64,000 nucleotides of DNA from Apostichopus japonicus (Eukaryota > Echinodermata > Holothuroidea > Aspidochirotida > Stichopodidae), in the NCBI RefSeq assembly GCF_037975245.1, contig NC_092561.1, positions 6,002,001-6,066,000 on the forward strand, in the 5' to 3' direction. This document shows, one piece after another, positions 1 through 12,253 of the stretch (positions within the stretch are counted from its first letter, which is position 1; each line of letters begins with the position of its first letter). The notes below the pieces were generated by a model. The model was not told the DNA's origin. It saw nothing but the letters and a program-made list of their open reading frames with translations, and did no database searches. A program made the translations under genes and the position numbers.

Positions 1-1057
1 CCAATCCAGGAGTGAACCACAACCCCAATCGAATCTTTCAGGGTAACTGGTAGCTGTAAAATTTGCACCTGTGACTGCATCAAAGTCTGCATCGAGTTCC
101 TTGTCTGTCTCACAGGTTACGTTAGGTGATACACGCATAGTCATGGTGTCCTCTCGGATGCTTATAGTGACCCTATCGTCGTCTTCTTGGAAGGTCGCAC
201 CTGTTAAGCGTAACTTATCGTTAGTCCTCGACGGTGACGGTAACCGGTTTCTTGCGTCCGTTACTTCTGCAAGAACGAGCAATCCAGGCTGCCCATTACT
301 TTGGTAAGGGATAGCAACAAGCAAATTACGGTAGGTTGTTTGCAACTGGCTTCTTAGATCACATGGCAGATAGTCCAAATCCATGTCTTCAAAAGTTCCG
401 TAATTTACATATACTTCACCGTAAAGGGACTCATCGTATTGAGCAGATTTTAATGATTGTGCAAGAGACAGATCGACATCTGTAAGTTAAAAAGAAAATA
501 GTAAAATAAAAATATCAAACATCGAGAACCAAATCGGTTTCGGGTGACAATAATTATCACCGTGACACTATCTCCTCAACCCCCCCCCCCCCCAGGAATC
601 CCCCTTACACTGGGAGAAAACAATCAAAACAACGAAATTGAGAACATATATATACAGCGATAATTTCTTTGGCAACCAAACAAGGGCTGGGCAACTAGGC
701 CTACATTAGTTTTATCGAGCTTAAGGCTAATTTATGTGTACACACAAATTCCATTGCCAACAAACTATCTTAATAATTCACCATATGAATTTCTGTTATT
801 CAATGTTTTAATACATTATCGAAAGTTAGCTCACGTTTTCCACATTGCTGGTCGTCTTCAGTTCGTTTGTTAATCACTGCTTGAAGAGAATCACGTGGAC
901 CAAGAAATCGCCCGGAAGTTCCCTTTATACGAAACCGTCTGAGATTTGGTAACAATGTCGATGAGGTAGGCACAACTTCTACATACAACAGAGTTAATGC
1001 CAACATTCTTGTCAACATAACGAAGCTCCCTACCGACTTTCGAGTAATTGCCATCAT
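1..1057 (-). CDS. Gene A1: secreted cysteine-rich family protein, subfamily A (3' end outside window)
   Basis: Two coding exons on the minus strand: exon 1 complement(835..1057) and exon 2 complement(<1..479), which runs off the left edge. Exon 1 starts with MMAITRKSVGSF, has a hydrophobic core (MLALTLLYVEVV) typical of a signal peptide, then a basic stretch LLPNLRRFR and one Cys (QQCGK). The intron has donor gtgagc and acceptor ttacag and is phase 1, as in every paralogue here. Exon 2 begins VDLSLAQSLKSAQYDESLYG and contains LPCDL, a glycosylation sequon beside a Cys (NVTCETD) and YPERFDWGCGS. No stop or frameshift is visible in the part present. It is the inverted-duplicate partner of A4 and a near twin of A2. 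I do not recognise the family; secretion is inferred from the N-terminus and the cysteines. Confidence 0.75.
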
Positions 1058-1142
1058 TTACAAAACTAAGATTCAAAACAAAAAGTTTTGTCAGTCATTT
1101 AGCGTCGTAAAGCAGCCTTAACTATGCTACTCTGTTAAAGGG

Positions 1143-1150
1143 TTATATAC
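1143..1150 (-). promoter_or_regulatory. Probable TATA box of gene A1
   Basis: On the minus strand the motif reads gtatataa, about 85 bases upstream of the A1 start codon. The same motif in the same context (just after a cggccg/cggacg word) occurs upstream of A4 at 13592-13599. In A2 the corresponding site is degenerate (catatgta). The transcription start is inferred to lie about 30 bases downstream. Confidence 0.4.
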
Positions 1151-1227
1151 GGCCGTCTAATTCCAGCTTACGAATCAACTTTGAAGTACGTTACTGAAAG
1201 ACAAACAGTTTTCGCGTAACAGGAGCG

Positions 1228-1269
1228 CTTATACACTGATATGCAGGCCTACATGTATCAGTGTATAAG
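1228..1269. repeat. Perfect 14-bp inverted repeat (hairpin) in the A1 divergent spacer
   Basis: The arms 1228-1241 (cttatacactgata) and 1256-1269 are exact reverse complements, separated by a 14-nt loop (tgcaggcctacatg). The same element with altered arms is found in the A2/B3 spacer at 4867-4907. In the A4 locus a transposon has inserted in its loop. It may be a regulatory cruciform or a remnant of a small transposon. Confidence 0.6.
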
Positions 1270-1915
1270 GAATTGTCTTTCTTCAATTGGCTATTGCTGC
1301 TCGATTGTCGTGAAATTTATCATGAATAATTATCTTTTAATATCATATCTTGTATGCCCGCATATACGTTTTATGCATTGAATTTCCGTTCGTAGTAGAG
1401 TTATTTGTCCAAAAACCTTGCTAACCTCAAGTAATTAGGTGTAGTTTTCAAATTAGAATGAGTTCAATGACTTGCGTTTTGCCAAGCAAACTCGATTAAC
1501 AAAATCTATTAGGATTTATTATGCTTTTACAATTATTAAGTTGCGCTCGAGAAAGTATCATTGTAAAAAGATAAAACATAAGTAACTTAAATTATTCCTG
1601 TTCAGCTAATTAATACACCAGGAAATTAACCATCCACTGCATGTTGACAAGCATATACAATTACAAAGCTTAATACGAATACAAAAAGACGTAGGTCAGA
1701 GTAAAGCACAAATAAGTTTTGACAAATACCATGAAAGGCCATTTTTATTTAACTTTCAGACACATTCTATGCATGACATATCCAAAACGTTTAGCCAACA
1801 AGGTATTAATAAAGGTATCTAACATATATCCTAGGAGAAAGAATGAAAGTTTCAGTTGATGAATATTACTTTGTATTTTTCATTCATCAATAGACTTAGC
1901 CATATATCATCAATC

Positions 1916-2047
1916 ATGGTTGAAAATCTTAATCCGGGCTGTTCTCGCTCTGGCTCGACCAGTTTTAGTATTAACTTTTATTTTTTGCAGAGATGCCGAT
2001 TTCGTCGACGATATAACCGAACTAATATTTATATCTTGGAGGAAAAG
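1916..2047 (+). pseudogene. Decayed exon 1 of a subfamily B gene
   Basis: It starts with atggttgaaaat, preceded by the atcatcaatc context also seen before the B3 start codon. It retains recognisable pieces of B exon 1: the counterparts of the signal-peptide codons and of the segment atgccaatttcgtcaacg. Frame and length are destroyed by indels and no matching exon 2 follows. It lies about 860 bases from the A1 start and points away from it, so A1 once faced a B gene just as A2 faces B3. Confidence 0.6.
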
Positions 2048-3335
2048 TAAGTCGAAATAATTTGTAAAATAGTATATAATTGACAATTCCAAAGACTAAA
2101 CAACCATACACACAGTTAGAACATGACACGAGCGATACATTACCTTGTCTAGTAAGAGTAAGACTTCTCCCGATAAGGCACCATTTAAATCAAAGCACAA
2201 TAGCAGAGACCAGTCTATGCTATCCTTTAGTTTCAAGTTAATAACCTAGTACAAACTTTATTTTACTTTTTTTTCTCATTAGTACGTTGACTTGTTTTAA
2301 TAGAAATGCTTATTAATTATATTTAATTTTTCTTCAGTATCCTTCAGTTTCCATTGAAAGTGATCACTTGGTCTCTAATATTACATCTTTGAAAGAATTA
2401 TATCGGTCGCATTTTTTCGGAAGTATAGTTAGATTTGGAAAGCGAAATTTCATTCACAGATTTCAAAGGAATTTAAGGTGATTGAGTAATATTAATTTTG
2501 CCAGTCGTATTTAATGGCGTCTTACGTAGGCCTATTGATAGTGCGCGTATAACATTGCAAAATGGAGTAGTAATTTATCTTCTATGACATACACTTCAGA
2601 ATTGGCTTTACATTTAGTACAATGTTGGAATGAAAGGTGTACGCAAACTAATAAATTCAATAACAGGTGATTATGTCGTAACAAAGTCCGTTGCTGAGGA
2701 ACCATTTATAGCAATGATTTAGGCGTAAAATTAAGTTTGATATTTTGCAGACCAATAAAAAAGCACTGCTATCAATCCATGGAGTATGCCTATATCATTT
2801 TTTTTAAATAAGCATCCTTTTAAGGATCTGAGGCTCATCAATTACAATGACTGGGCTACTTAGACTAACAGACAGATCATTGAGTCAGTTCCTCAGACGA
2901 CACACAACACTCAAACCTGTCTTCTCAAGAATCTCAAGAAACAATACGCAGCGCGTGCATGCTTTTACACTATCATCGTGTACATAAACATTATCATCGC
3001 CGTGCCTGTATTGGATGCAGTGCCGTCGTGTAGTATTATATTAATATTATCATTATTGTGTACTATGCTGTGGACAAGGTTACATGGACTGACCTATTTA
3101 AATCAATTGTATTTCGATGTGTGCGTAGTTAAGTCATGGATATATCCATGGTTTAAACTACTGAACAACGGACGATTTTAATATGACTTTTTCAACTCAG
3201 TTCTAACCTAAAAATACAGTTATTAGGAAAATCTTCTTCTTCTATTATTATTTTTTTTTTTCATTTAACAACGTAAAAAACCCAAGAAAGAAATCAATAA
3301 AAGAGATGGAAAAAGTCAGATATGTTGCAATCAGA
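2048..3335. other. Intergenic; part of the inverted duplication, no gene seen
   Basis: Bases up to about 2885 align in reverse to 10475-11450. An example is the block around 2500-2700 containing gtagtaatttatcttctatg, matched near 10900. From 2890 to 3335 I see no coding exon, only AT-rich sequence with short T runs near 3250. Confidence 0.5.
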
Positions 3336-4674
3336 CTAGGTTGTCAAACAAGGGTATTTAATACCAACATCATGGTCTCGATCGATACTCTCACTTTCAA
3401 AACTTTCAGATGGGATCGTTGCCAACAATCTAGAAAAAGTATCATGAAAAACACCATTCATAGATATGATTTCCATCGTAGACGGACATCTAACGGAACT
3501 TCTTACGGTTTCGTGAATACAAACATCACCGTCAAATCGTTGAATTTGGCAAAGATTTTCGTTAATGACCTTACAGTACCCTGTATCCCAATCCAGGAGT
3601 GAACCACAACCCCAATCGAATCTTTCAGGGTAACTGGTAGCTGTAAAATTTGTACCTGTGACTTCATCAAAGTCTGCACCGAGTTTCTCGTCTGTTTCAC
3701 ATGTTACGTTAGGTGATACACGCATAGTCATGGTGTCCTCTCCGATGCTTATAGTGACCCTATCGTCGTCTTCTTGGAAGGTCGCACCTGTTAAACATAG
3801 CTTATCGTTAGTCCTCGACGGTGACGGCAACCGGTATCTTGCGTCCGTTACTTCTGCAAGAACGAGTAATCCAGACTGCCCGTTACTTTGGTAAGGTACA
3901 GCAACAAGCAAACTACGGTAGGTTGTTTGCAGCTGGCTCCTTAGATCACATTGCAGAAATTCCAAATCCATATCTTCAAAATTTACATAGTTTACCAAAA
4001 CTTCTCCGTACAGGGACTCATCGTATTTGGCAGATTTTAATGATCGTGCAAGAGACAGATTGACATCTGTAAGATAAAAAAAAATAGTAAAATAAAAATA
4101 TCAAACAGGGGGCACCGTGAGCCAAATCGATTTCGGGTGACTTTAATTATCACCGTGACACCGTCTCCTCATCCCTCCCCCCCCCCAGGAATCCCCTGCA
4201 AGGGGAAAACAATCAGAACAACGAAATTGAGAAAAGATCTATATATATCGGTAATTTTCGGGGCAACCAAGCAATTAGGGCTGGGCAACTACTTTGATTT
4301 GATCGAGCTTAAGGCTAATATTATGAAGTCACTCTTTCCATTCCTTTGTACACAAAAATTCTATTGCTAACGAAATTTCTTAATTATTCCCCATGTGAAT
4401 TTCTGTTATTCAATGTTTGAATACATAATCGAAAAGTAATCTCACGTTTTCCACATTGCTGGTCGTCTTCAGTTCGTTTGTTAATCACTGCTTGAAGAGA
4501 ATCACGTGGACCAAGAAATCGCCCGGTAGTTCCTTTTATACGAAACCGTCTGAGATTTGGTAACAATGTCGATGAGGTAGGCACAACTTCTACATACAAC
4601 AGAATTAATGCCAACATTTTTGTCAAACTAACGAAGCTCCCTACCGACTTTCGAGTAATTGCCATCATTTTCAA
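3336..4674 (-). CDS. Gene A2: secreted cysteine-rich family protein, subfamily A (complete)
   Basis: Exon 1 complement(4446..4674) and exon 2 complement(3336..4066) join in phase 1 (donor gtgaga, acceptor ttacag) to give 319 residues from MKMMAITRK, or 317 if the second Met after Lys is used as in the paralogues. Residues about 1-35 form a signal peptide. LPNLRRFRIKG follows and holds a possible R-X-X-R processing site. The body has nine Cys: QQC, LQCDL, VTCETD, WGCGS, GYCKV, NLCQI, DVCIH, VRCPS and YPCLT. Subfamily A has Ser where subfamily B has Cys in TSYPERF, leaving an odd number. The sequon at NVTC is kept. It is divergent from B3, with about 700 bases between start codons. No known domain was recognised, and the function is unknown. 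Confidence 0.8.
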
Positions 4675-4866
4675 TTCAAAATTTTCTTAAATGTTTAGAC
4701 AGTCATTGAGCTTCCCGAAGCAGCCTTAACTATGCTATTCTGTTTTAGGGCTACATATGGCCGTCTTATTCCAGCTAACGAATCAACATTGAGTCCTTAC
4801 AGATAAACAGTTTCGCGTAACTAGAAAGTTATAATTTTGCAATAAAGAAACAACCGTGTAGCGTTT

Positions 4867-4907
4867 CTTAGACTAATATGCAGGCCTACATGTATCAGTG
4901 TCTAAAG
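4867..4907. repeat. Hairpin in the A2/B3 divergent spacer (paired change relative to A1)
   Basis: The loop is the same as at 1228-1269 (tgcaggcctacatg). The outer arms are ttagac (4868-4873) and gtctaa (4900-4905), where A1 has ttatac and gtataa. One T:A pair has become G:C on both sides, so pairing is kept. The inner left arm has lost a base or two. Confidence 0.5.
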
Positions 4908-5370
4908 ATTTGTCTTTCTTCAAATGACTATAACTGCCTGAATAATTAACTAATAATATCATATCTATAACGCCCGCATACGTTTTATGCATTGAATTTT
5001 CGTTCGTAGTAGAAGTATTTGTCCAAAAACCTTGCTACCTCAAGTTTAAAACTCAAAAACTATAATGATTTCGATGACTTCCGTTTAGCCAGCAAACTCG
5101 ATTAACAAAATCTTTCGGGAATTATTTAACAATAAATCAAGCGAAGTAGGTTTTTTATTACATTTTGGATGTTGAAGGTATAGCGTTTTGGTAAACCCTG
5201 TGTAAATAAAGCTAATTGACTTACTAATAAAAATCCATGCATGACATACGCCGCAAAGTAACCCAGCAAAGTTAATACAAATATTTTACATATATTCCAG
5301 GAGAAGGAATGAATTTGTATCGTTTTCCTCTTCTCAGTTAGATGTAACCATATCATCATCATCATCAATC

Positions 5371-5633
5371 ATGGTTGAAAATTTTCTCGATCTTGCTCGA
5401 CGAGTCTTGGTCTTAAGTTTGCTATCTGTAGCGATTATGCCAATTTCGTCAACGGTGCTGCCGAATCTCCGACGGTATCGTACCACATCGACCAACGGAC
5501 GGCTTCTTGTTCCACGCGATGCTCTGCAAACCGCGATTAGTGATCGCATAGACAGCGACTTCGAATGTGGAAATGGTGAGTTTTATTGCTGATTTCGTTT
5601 GCAGTTACTATATTGGGACCACAGATGTTGGAC

Positions 5634-5708
<75 letters not shown>

Positions 5709-6939
5709 AACCTGTACACCTTCGCCCTACCGAGCACAGTAATCTTAGACGGTACATGGTCGTTAGGAGCATATTCATAATTAATTACTCTGTGCTGGGA
5801 GGGATTCCTAAAATGCAAGAATAATTTGTTTGCACGAGCAAGTCGATGAACGTTATTAGGCCTAGTCGTATATCGCATGCAAAATGTGACGCCCCATTTA
5901 TCATTTCTGGTTTTTTGGTCCAATGTATTACAACCTGCAACAGAAAAGCACAACCAGATGAAGTCCCCGGATGGATCCCGCTCCTTAATCTGAAGCATAC
6001 CAACACTTTAAATTAGACCTATAATTGGATCTGAATACAATATTGTGCTAAAAAATACTTTGAAAGGTTGAAAGATGAGATTGAAGTGGATGTGTAAAGG
6101 TGGGGGTGGGAAGGGAAGGTATACCTCTCACACTCCCCTGGATCCTCACCTGCTAATTACATTTGATATCTCTTCTCCTAATTTTATGGCTGTATAAAAC
6201 AGACGTCAGCCTGTCACTTCCAGAGTCCCTACCATCGGCAGATTACGACCAATCTCATTACGGGGAAATATTCGTCGCCTATGGAACTTTCGAAGAACTG
6301 GATTTGGACTACCTACCGTGTGATTTGAAAGACCGGTTAGAAACGAGCTACCAAAGTTTGTATTTTGCCATCCCTTACCTGAGCAATGGACATTCGGGAT
6401 TACTCATACTTGCGGAGATGTCAGATACAAAGAACCGTTTAACGCCACCGTTAGTGACGAACGATAAGTATCGTTTTATCGTAGATACCATCGACGAAGA
6501 CGGAGAGAGTGTAACGTTACGTGTAGGTGAGGACAGCTTGACGCTAGAGGTATCCAAGAACGTTTCTTGTCAAACAGACGAGAACGTTGGAGACGATTTC
6601 GATCAAGTTATCGGGGAAAGTCTGGACAATACCTGCTATCCAGAAAGATTTGATTGGGGATGTGGTTCAATCCTGGGTTGGGATATAGGTTATTGTAAGG
6701 CCATAAAAGAAAATCTGTGTGAGATTCAGCGATATAATGGTGACGTCTGCATGCATGCTACTACCAGTCGTTCCGTCAGGTGTCCATCTACGTTGATAGT
6801 CACATCTATGAATGGTGTTTTTCGTGAAATTCTTCCTGGATTATTTGATACACTCCCATCGGAAAGTCTTGAGGCAGAATGGGTTGATCGATACCACGGT
6901 GCTGGTATTAAGTACCCTTGTCTGTCACAAGAGAAATGA
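5371..6939 (+). CDS. Gene B3: secreted cysteine-rich family protein, subfamily B (complete)
   Basis: Exon 1 5371..5575 and exon 2 6203..6939 join in phase 1 (donor gtgagt, acceptor aaacag) to give 313 residues. Exon 1 is MVENFLDLARRVLVLSLLSV..., a signal peptide, followed by STVLPNLRRYR and DFECGNG. Exon 2 begins DVSLSLPESLPSADYDQS. There are ten Cys: FEC, LPCDL, VSCQTD, TCYPERFDWGCGS (two), GYCKA, NLCEI, DVCMH, VRCPS and YPCLS. This even number fits five disulfides in an extracellular protein (inference). The sequon is NVSC. The intron contains a 69-bp TA run and otherwise matches the B5 intron. An in-frame ATG at 6163, inside the intron, opens a hydrophobic alternative N-terminus. The family is unrecognised. 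Confidence 0.8.
5637..5705. repeat. TA dinucleotide microsatellite in the B3 intron
   Basis: An uninterrupted (TA)n run of 69 bases. It is absent from the otherwise similar B5 intron, so it expanded after the B3/B5 duplication or was lost from B5. Confidence 0.95.
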
Positions 6940-8632
6940 TGGAGACCCAAATGGGGAGTTTTATATTCGACCTAATGAAACAAGTTAACCTAAAGTCATT
7001 CAATATGTATTGCAAAAAAAAAAGGGTAAACAGCTTAATATGTTTTTGTTGCCTATAACCAAATAATATCACTTCTTAAAAGAGAGCTTAATTAATTCAT
7101 GTATTTACATTACGAAATTACGATCTCACACTCTGGTAAGGCCTCGGTGTATGCCGAGAGGAATGGGAGGTGGTGAGATGATGGGAACATGGGTAACGTT
7201 GAATTCTAGGGTACTATATTGGTCATGTAGTTAAGACAGTTTTCATTATTTAGAACGAACCACATTGTTGTGGTGGTGGCCTCGAGAAAGAGATGGTGTT
7301 TGGTAGAAGAAATGATCTCCAGAGTACAGACTGATGGGGAAAGTATTTACTTGAGTTTCTGGTGGCATTATATAATATATTAGTCTATATCAGTCCGCCC
7401 GAATGTTCTACTCCAGGAAAAGTGACAGAAAGGAGTAGGAGAATATCGTTTTGGTTATGTGGAAGAGCATGAATGGAAGTACATGTGGTTCAAAAATTGG
7501 GTTTAATTGAGGCAGTTTTATACCCCTTTAGGCCACCCGGGAGCAGAGTACGAAAATTGTTTACTACTGAGTGAAGAGGTTTGTTTACAAGTGACGTAAA
7601 CGTCACGCTATGATAGCAAAAACTCTACATGGTCATGATACAAAAATTTCGGTAAGGCCATATTTGGCCAACTTATAAGCTATCCAGTGATGGGTAGCGT
7701 TTAGCTAGTGAGAACTTTCTATCTAGACTTCAAGACCACATTACTTTTGTGATTAAGTGTGTAAGTCAAAGTAAGTTTAATGGGAGTATGCTGCCTTCTT
7801 TGCTGAGACGCACAGACTGTTTTACATGTCAGTGTCACAAACACGAAGGCTGTAATATGGAATACACAGATATTTGTAGTTCTTATTTTCATTCGATTTC
7901 TCCATTTTGTAATTGTTCCCTCTTGAAATGTTACGTATAGCGCAATATAGTGAAACCTTGTTGCACTGTTTGTTTTGTATAATGGAGTAACAAGCCTACC
8001 ATAAGAAATAGTACTCAAAATAAGATGGCTATTGGTTAACCGAGGACTATTCCTCCGATTCGTCAACATAGGTAAAGGTTGTGTACAGGTGATCTATAGT
8101 GAGGGGGCTTCCCTTTGCAAGAAGGGCCACCGAAATTAATAAATAATTGAACATATTAACCAGACTCGCTATTATCCCTTCAAGCAGGCGGTAACAAGTT
8201 CCCCTTACACTTTACCATTTTTTAACCGGTAAAAAGGCAGATCTGTTTGTAAAATTTCCGATATATTGCGTTCAGAAATACACCACCTTTTAATATTAGA
8301 GATAGAAAAGAACTTCGTTCATTAAAGAATCTTGTTCTAGTCGCTAAGCATGAGAAGCAGAGCCTTTTAATTAGAGTTTCCTCACGGTAATAAAACGTTC
8401 AATAAGGGTTGAAAGCCAATTTAATTTAATTACCAAGCTTTGGCTTTACAACATCCCATGACATGACATGCCCGAAGTGGTTTTCCAACGTGAATTTGGA
8501 AATAAGAATACAAACTGTTAGTTTACGAATCCTACTTGGCATCTTTCTTTCATTACAAGAATTAACTAATAAAGCATCATAATGGTCGACACTTGTAAAT
8601 CCTATTTATCGTTTACCATCTGGAACGAAGTA

Positions 8633-8782
8633 TCTTGGTCTAAGTTTGCTGTCAGTATGGAGAAGGGGTAATGGCGATTCCGTCACCAGTATTTCCGAAA
8701 CTTCGACGATATCGTTTCTCATCGACTATTGGAAGGTTTAATCCTCCACATGAAATACTGCAAACCTTTATCTATGGTTAAT
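8633..8782 (+). pseudogene. Decayed subfamily B exon 1 downstream of B3
   Basis: Recognisable against B3 exon 1: cttggtctaagtttgctgtc, then a counterpart of gcgattccgtcaacggt, a counterpart of cttcgacgatatcgtttc (LRRYR), tcatcgactattggaagg, and ctgcaaacc. The start codon region and frame are lost, and no exon 2 follows. It marks a further ancient copy of the unit. Confidence 0.6.
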
Positions 8783-8800
8783 ATGAAGATTCCTGAACAA

Positions 8801-10160
8801 GCAACTCCCTTTTTAGCTTCTAAAAGTTGCTCATGCGTCGGACAGGAAAGGAAGAAAACTTATTTTCCTTATAGCTTTTGTTGTTCATATATGTGTATCC
8901 CCATCCAACGTTGATATTATACTTCAACACTTCCCCAGTGAATATATTTGAATGATCGATAGAGCGGTTCGCTATTCAAATTAAACAATTGTAAGAAAAG
9001 ATACATAGGAATCTCAACACACGTTATATTCCATGTAATTGATGGATTAATAGAACAGACTATACAGTACAACAGACTTTTAATTTGAACGATATTAAAC
9101 AGAATACAGTTTGTTGTTTCGAAGGCTTTTGGGTGGGGTGGGAATGATGCCTTCCAGTTAAATATAGTTAATCTACAGTTTGTAAACTGAGCAGCCCGGA
9201 ACAACGGGTTAGCAGTCCACAGCTCTACCCATTTCACATATACATATTGGGCGACTTCATAACTGTGCGAGGGTCATAAGGTCGGTCCACGCGCCACAGT
9301 GGAGTACACAGGATTTCAAAGGTAGGGGCTTCAACATTTTCCCACGACTGATTACGGTAGGAGCTGAACATTAAGTTGTGGAGGTACCAGAGGGGGATGA
9401 AGGAACTCGTGAAGGATTGGGGCTGCACTGGGGTCAGTTAAGCCGACTCTTAGTGTAGGGTGTCTGGAGGACTTCGCCCAGAAAAAATCTTCAAATGGTG
9501 CATGTAGATTATAATTTAGGTCTATATAAGTAGCTCTAAACGCAGGCTTTGCGCTAATAAATAATAATAAACCCCAAAATCCCCCGCCCCCCGACTGATT
9601 AAGTTAGTCATCTGAATTCTTAACCAGATGCAAGTGAACTTTTGAGGGAAGGTCAGAGTCGAATGGGGAATTTATAATAAAGGTGATGCTGCCTTGCGGT
9701 TAGTGAGGCCGTCGCTTATGTAGGGAGGCGGGTTGACGGTTCTTCCCCAGAACAGTGGTGCATTCTGATACATATTTAGACTCCAAACGTAGAAGTAGTC
9801 CAATTTCTCCCGGCTGAATGCAAACCCCACTGATTGAACCATTACGCCTAGACTGGTGGGTAGGATGGGGGTGGTGTTGGTATGCTACTTAACATAGATT
9901 TAGCACTGCAATGATGGACACTGCGGATGATGTCATAACGGTTCAGGTACTGGTGTATTTGATATACACTGATTCATGAAAACATTATACGTCGTATCGT
10001 GTATAGGCCTGTACCTCTATATTGTATATGTTTAAGGCTCCTCCTTACTATATAGGTAATTCCAATCTGCGATCTATCAAAGAATTCATACAGCTGATTT
10101 AACATTGTCTTGGCCTACGATCCAATCTTTTTAACATACCGAGATCTATTAGTTTGGTTC
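8801..10160. other. Intergenic, no gene seen
   Basis: The small open frames here have no recognisable features. The sequence around 9400-9830 has a repeat-derived look (short G-rich runs), but I could not assign it to a family. Confidence 0.3.
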
Positions 10161-10344
10161 TTGGACTAACTTAGACTAATGGTATTTGTCATTTGTGCCT
10201 TGATTTAAATAATGTTTTTTTCGGGAGAAGCCTTATCTTTATTCGACAATGTCCTTTATTGCTCTTGTCATGTTCTAACTCTGTGTAGGGTTTAGCCTTT
10301 GGAATTGTCAATTATAGACTAGTTTACAAGTACTTTGAAATTAT

Positions 10345-10480
10345 TTCGACTTATTTTCCTCCAAGATATATTATTAATTCGGACATATATTGAACTAATT
10401 CGGCATCTCTGCTAGGAGCAAATTTAATATTAAAACTCTTCAAGCGAGACGGGAACAGCCCCGGATTTAAAACTGTCTGC
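10345..10480 (-). pseudogene. Decayed subfamily B exon 1 (third remnant)
   Basis: It matches, in degraded form, the copy at 11449-11590, including the shared flank gaaattatttcgacttatttt. About 1.1 kb separates the two, suggesting a tandem duplication inside the right arm of duplication I. Confidence 0.45.
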
Positions 10481-11448
10481 GAGTCTAGATAGCACAGTCA
10501 TTGTAATTGATGAGCCTCAGCTCCTAAAAAGGATAAGTATTATAAAGATAAAAACAGGAATAAAAGTGGTATAAGCATGCATACTGCATGGATTGATAGC
10601 AATGCAAAATATCAAACGTAAGTTTGCGCCTAAATCAATCATTGCACTAAATAGTTCCTCAGCAATAGCACAGCAATAGTTCCTCAGCAAAATAGTTCCT
10701 CAGCATTGTTACGGCTTAATCACCTTTGGTTGCATTTATTAGTTTGCGTACACCTTTCATTCCAACATTTTACTAAATGTAAAGCCAATTCTGCAGTGTG
10801 ACATTGAAAAAGGGCAATTTAAACCAAATTATCCAACATTTACAAAGTGCGTTCTGCTAATACACATATGACTACCGAATGGTACAAATATTACATATAT
10901 CATAGAAGATAAATTACTACCTCATTTTGCAATGTTATACGCGCACTATCACCTACGTATAACACGCCATTAGATACGACTGGCAAATTGAAATATCACT
11001 TTTTTCCTCTTTAATTCCTTTGAAATATGTGAATGAAATTTCGCTCTCCAAATATAATTATATACTTAATACACAATGCGACCGAAATAATTCTTTTCAG
11101 AGATGTAATATTAGAGACCAAATGATCACGTATTATAGAAACGGAAGGATACAGTATACAAAATAAATTAATAAATCTTTTTATTAGAAAATGTCAACGT
11201 TAGAATGAGAACAAAAAAGTAAAGTTTATAATAGGTTGTTAACTTGAAACTATAGGATAGTATAGACTGGTCTTTGCTATTGTGCTTTGCATTAAATGTT
11301 ACTTCATTGAAGGAGCAGTCTTAATTTCATTAGACAAGGTAATTTATTGCTATTGTCACGTTCTAACTCTGTCGATGGTTGTTTAGTCTTTTATGTCAAT
11401 TATAGTCAATTATAGACTATTTTACAAATTATTTGAAATTATTTCGAC

Positions 11449-11590
11449 TTATTTTCCTCCAAGATATAGCCTAAATATTAATTCGGTAATATCGTTGACG
11501 AAATCGACATCTCTGCAAAATGCAAAGTTAAAACTAAAACTGGTCAAGTCAGTGCGAGAACAGTCCCGGATTTAAGATTATCGAACATGA
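11449..11590 (-). pseudogene. Decayed subfamily B exon 1 facing A4
   Basis: Inverted counterpart of the remnant at 1916-2047. On the minus strand it begins with the same caatcatg context and keeps the gagatgtcgatttcgtc segment. It restores the divergent A/B arrangement for A4. The frame is broken. Confidence 0.55.
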
Positions 11591-12253
11591 TTGATGATAT
11601 ATGGCTAAGTCTATTGATGAATGAAAAAATACAAAGTAAAATATTCATCAACTAAACTTTCATTCTTTCTCCTGGAACATAAGTTAGATATCTTTATTTA
11701 CATTTTGGGCTAAATGTTTTGGATATATCATGCATAGAATGTGACTGAAGGTTACATAAAAATGCCCTTTCATGGTATTTGGAAAAACTTGTTTGTGCTT
11801 TCCTGTAACATACGTCTTTTTCCATTCGACTAACGCTTTGTAATAGTACATGTATGTCTACATACACCTAAGGCGTTATTTCCTGGTGTATTAATTAGCT
11901 GAGCAGGAATAATTTAATTGACTTATTTTTACAATGATACTTTCTCGAGCGCAACTTAATTACTTTTACATGCTTAATAAATTCTAATAGAGTTTGTTTA
12001 TCGAGTTTGCTTGGCTAAACGCAAGTTATCAAAATCTTTCTAGTTGTTATTTGAAAAGTACACTTAATTACTTGAGGTTAGCAAGGTTTTTGGACAAATG
12101 ACTTTACTACCAACGTAAATTCAATACATAAAACGTATGCGGGCAAAATAGATATGATATTAAAAGATAATTACTCGTGACAAATTTCACGACAATCGAG
12201 CAGCAATAGCCATTTGAAGAAAGACAATTTCCTCAGACACTGAAACATGTAGA

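Larger units (their letters stand above)
1..2885. repeat. Left arm of inverted duplication I
   Basis: Gene A1, its spacer, the decayed B exon and the following intergenic DNA match the reverse complement of 10475-15312, which holds the decayed B exon and gene A4. The right arm is longer mainly because of transposon insertions at 12254-13452 and 13800-14113. The match was judged by eye from many shared blocks; the outer boundary on the left is beyond the window. Confidence 0.7.
5290..8800. repeat. Left arm of inverted duplication II (contains B3)
   Basis: From the conserved block tatattccaggagaagg upstream of B3, through B3 and about 1.8 kb of 3' flank, the sequence matches the reverse complement of 34050-37085. 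Shared landmarks include tctcgaggccaccaccac (on the minus strand), the cttgaagggataatagcg block, and the atcataatggtcgacac block. The gene-free flank 6940-8600 holds no convincing gene. Confidence 0.75.

Noticed and set aside
5537..5998. Frames with long Tyr-Ile runs
   Set aside because: Translation of the TA microsatellite in the B3 intron.
7719..8069. Minus-strand frame of 116 codons with a signal-like stretch (MKIRTTNICVFHITAFVFVT)
   Set aside because: The inverted copy near 34950-35080 does not keep the frame, so the coding reading is not conserved.
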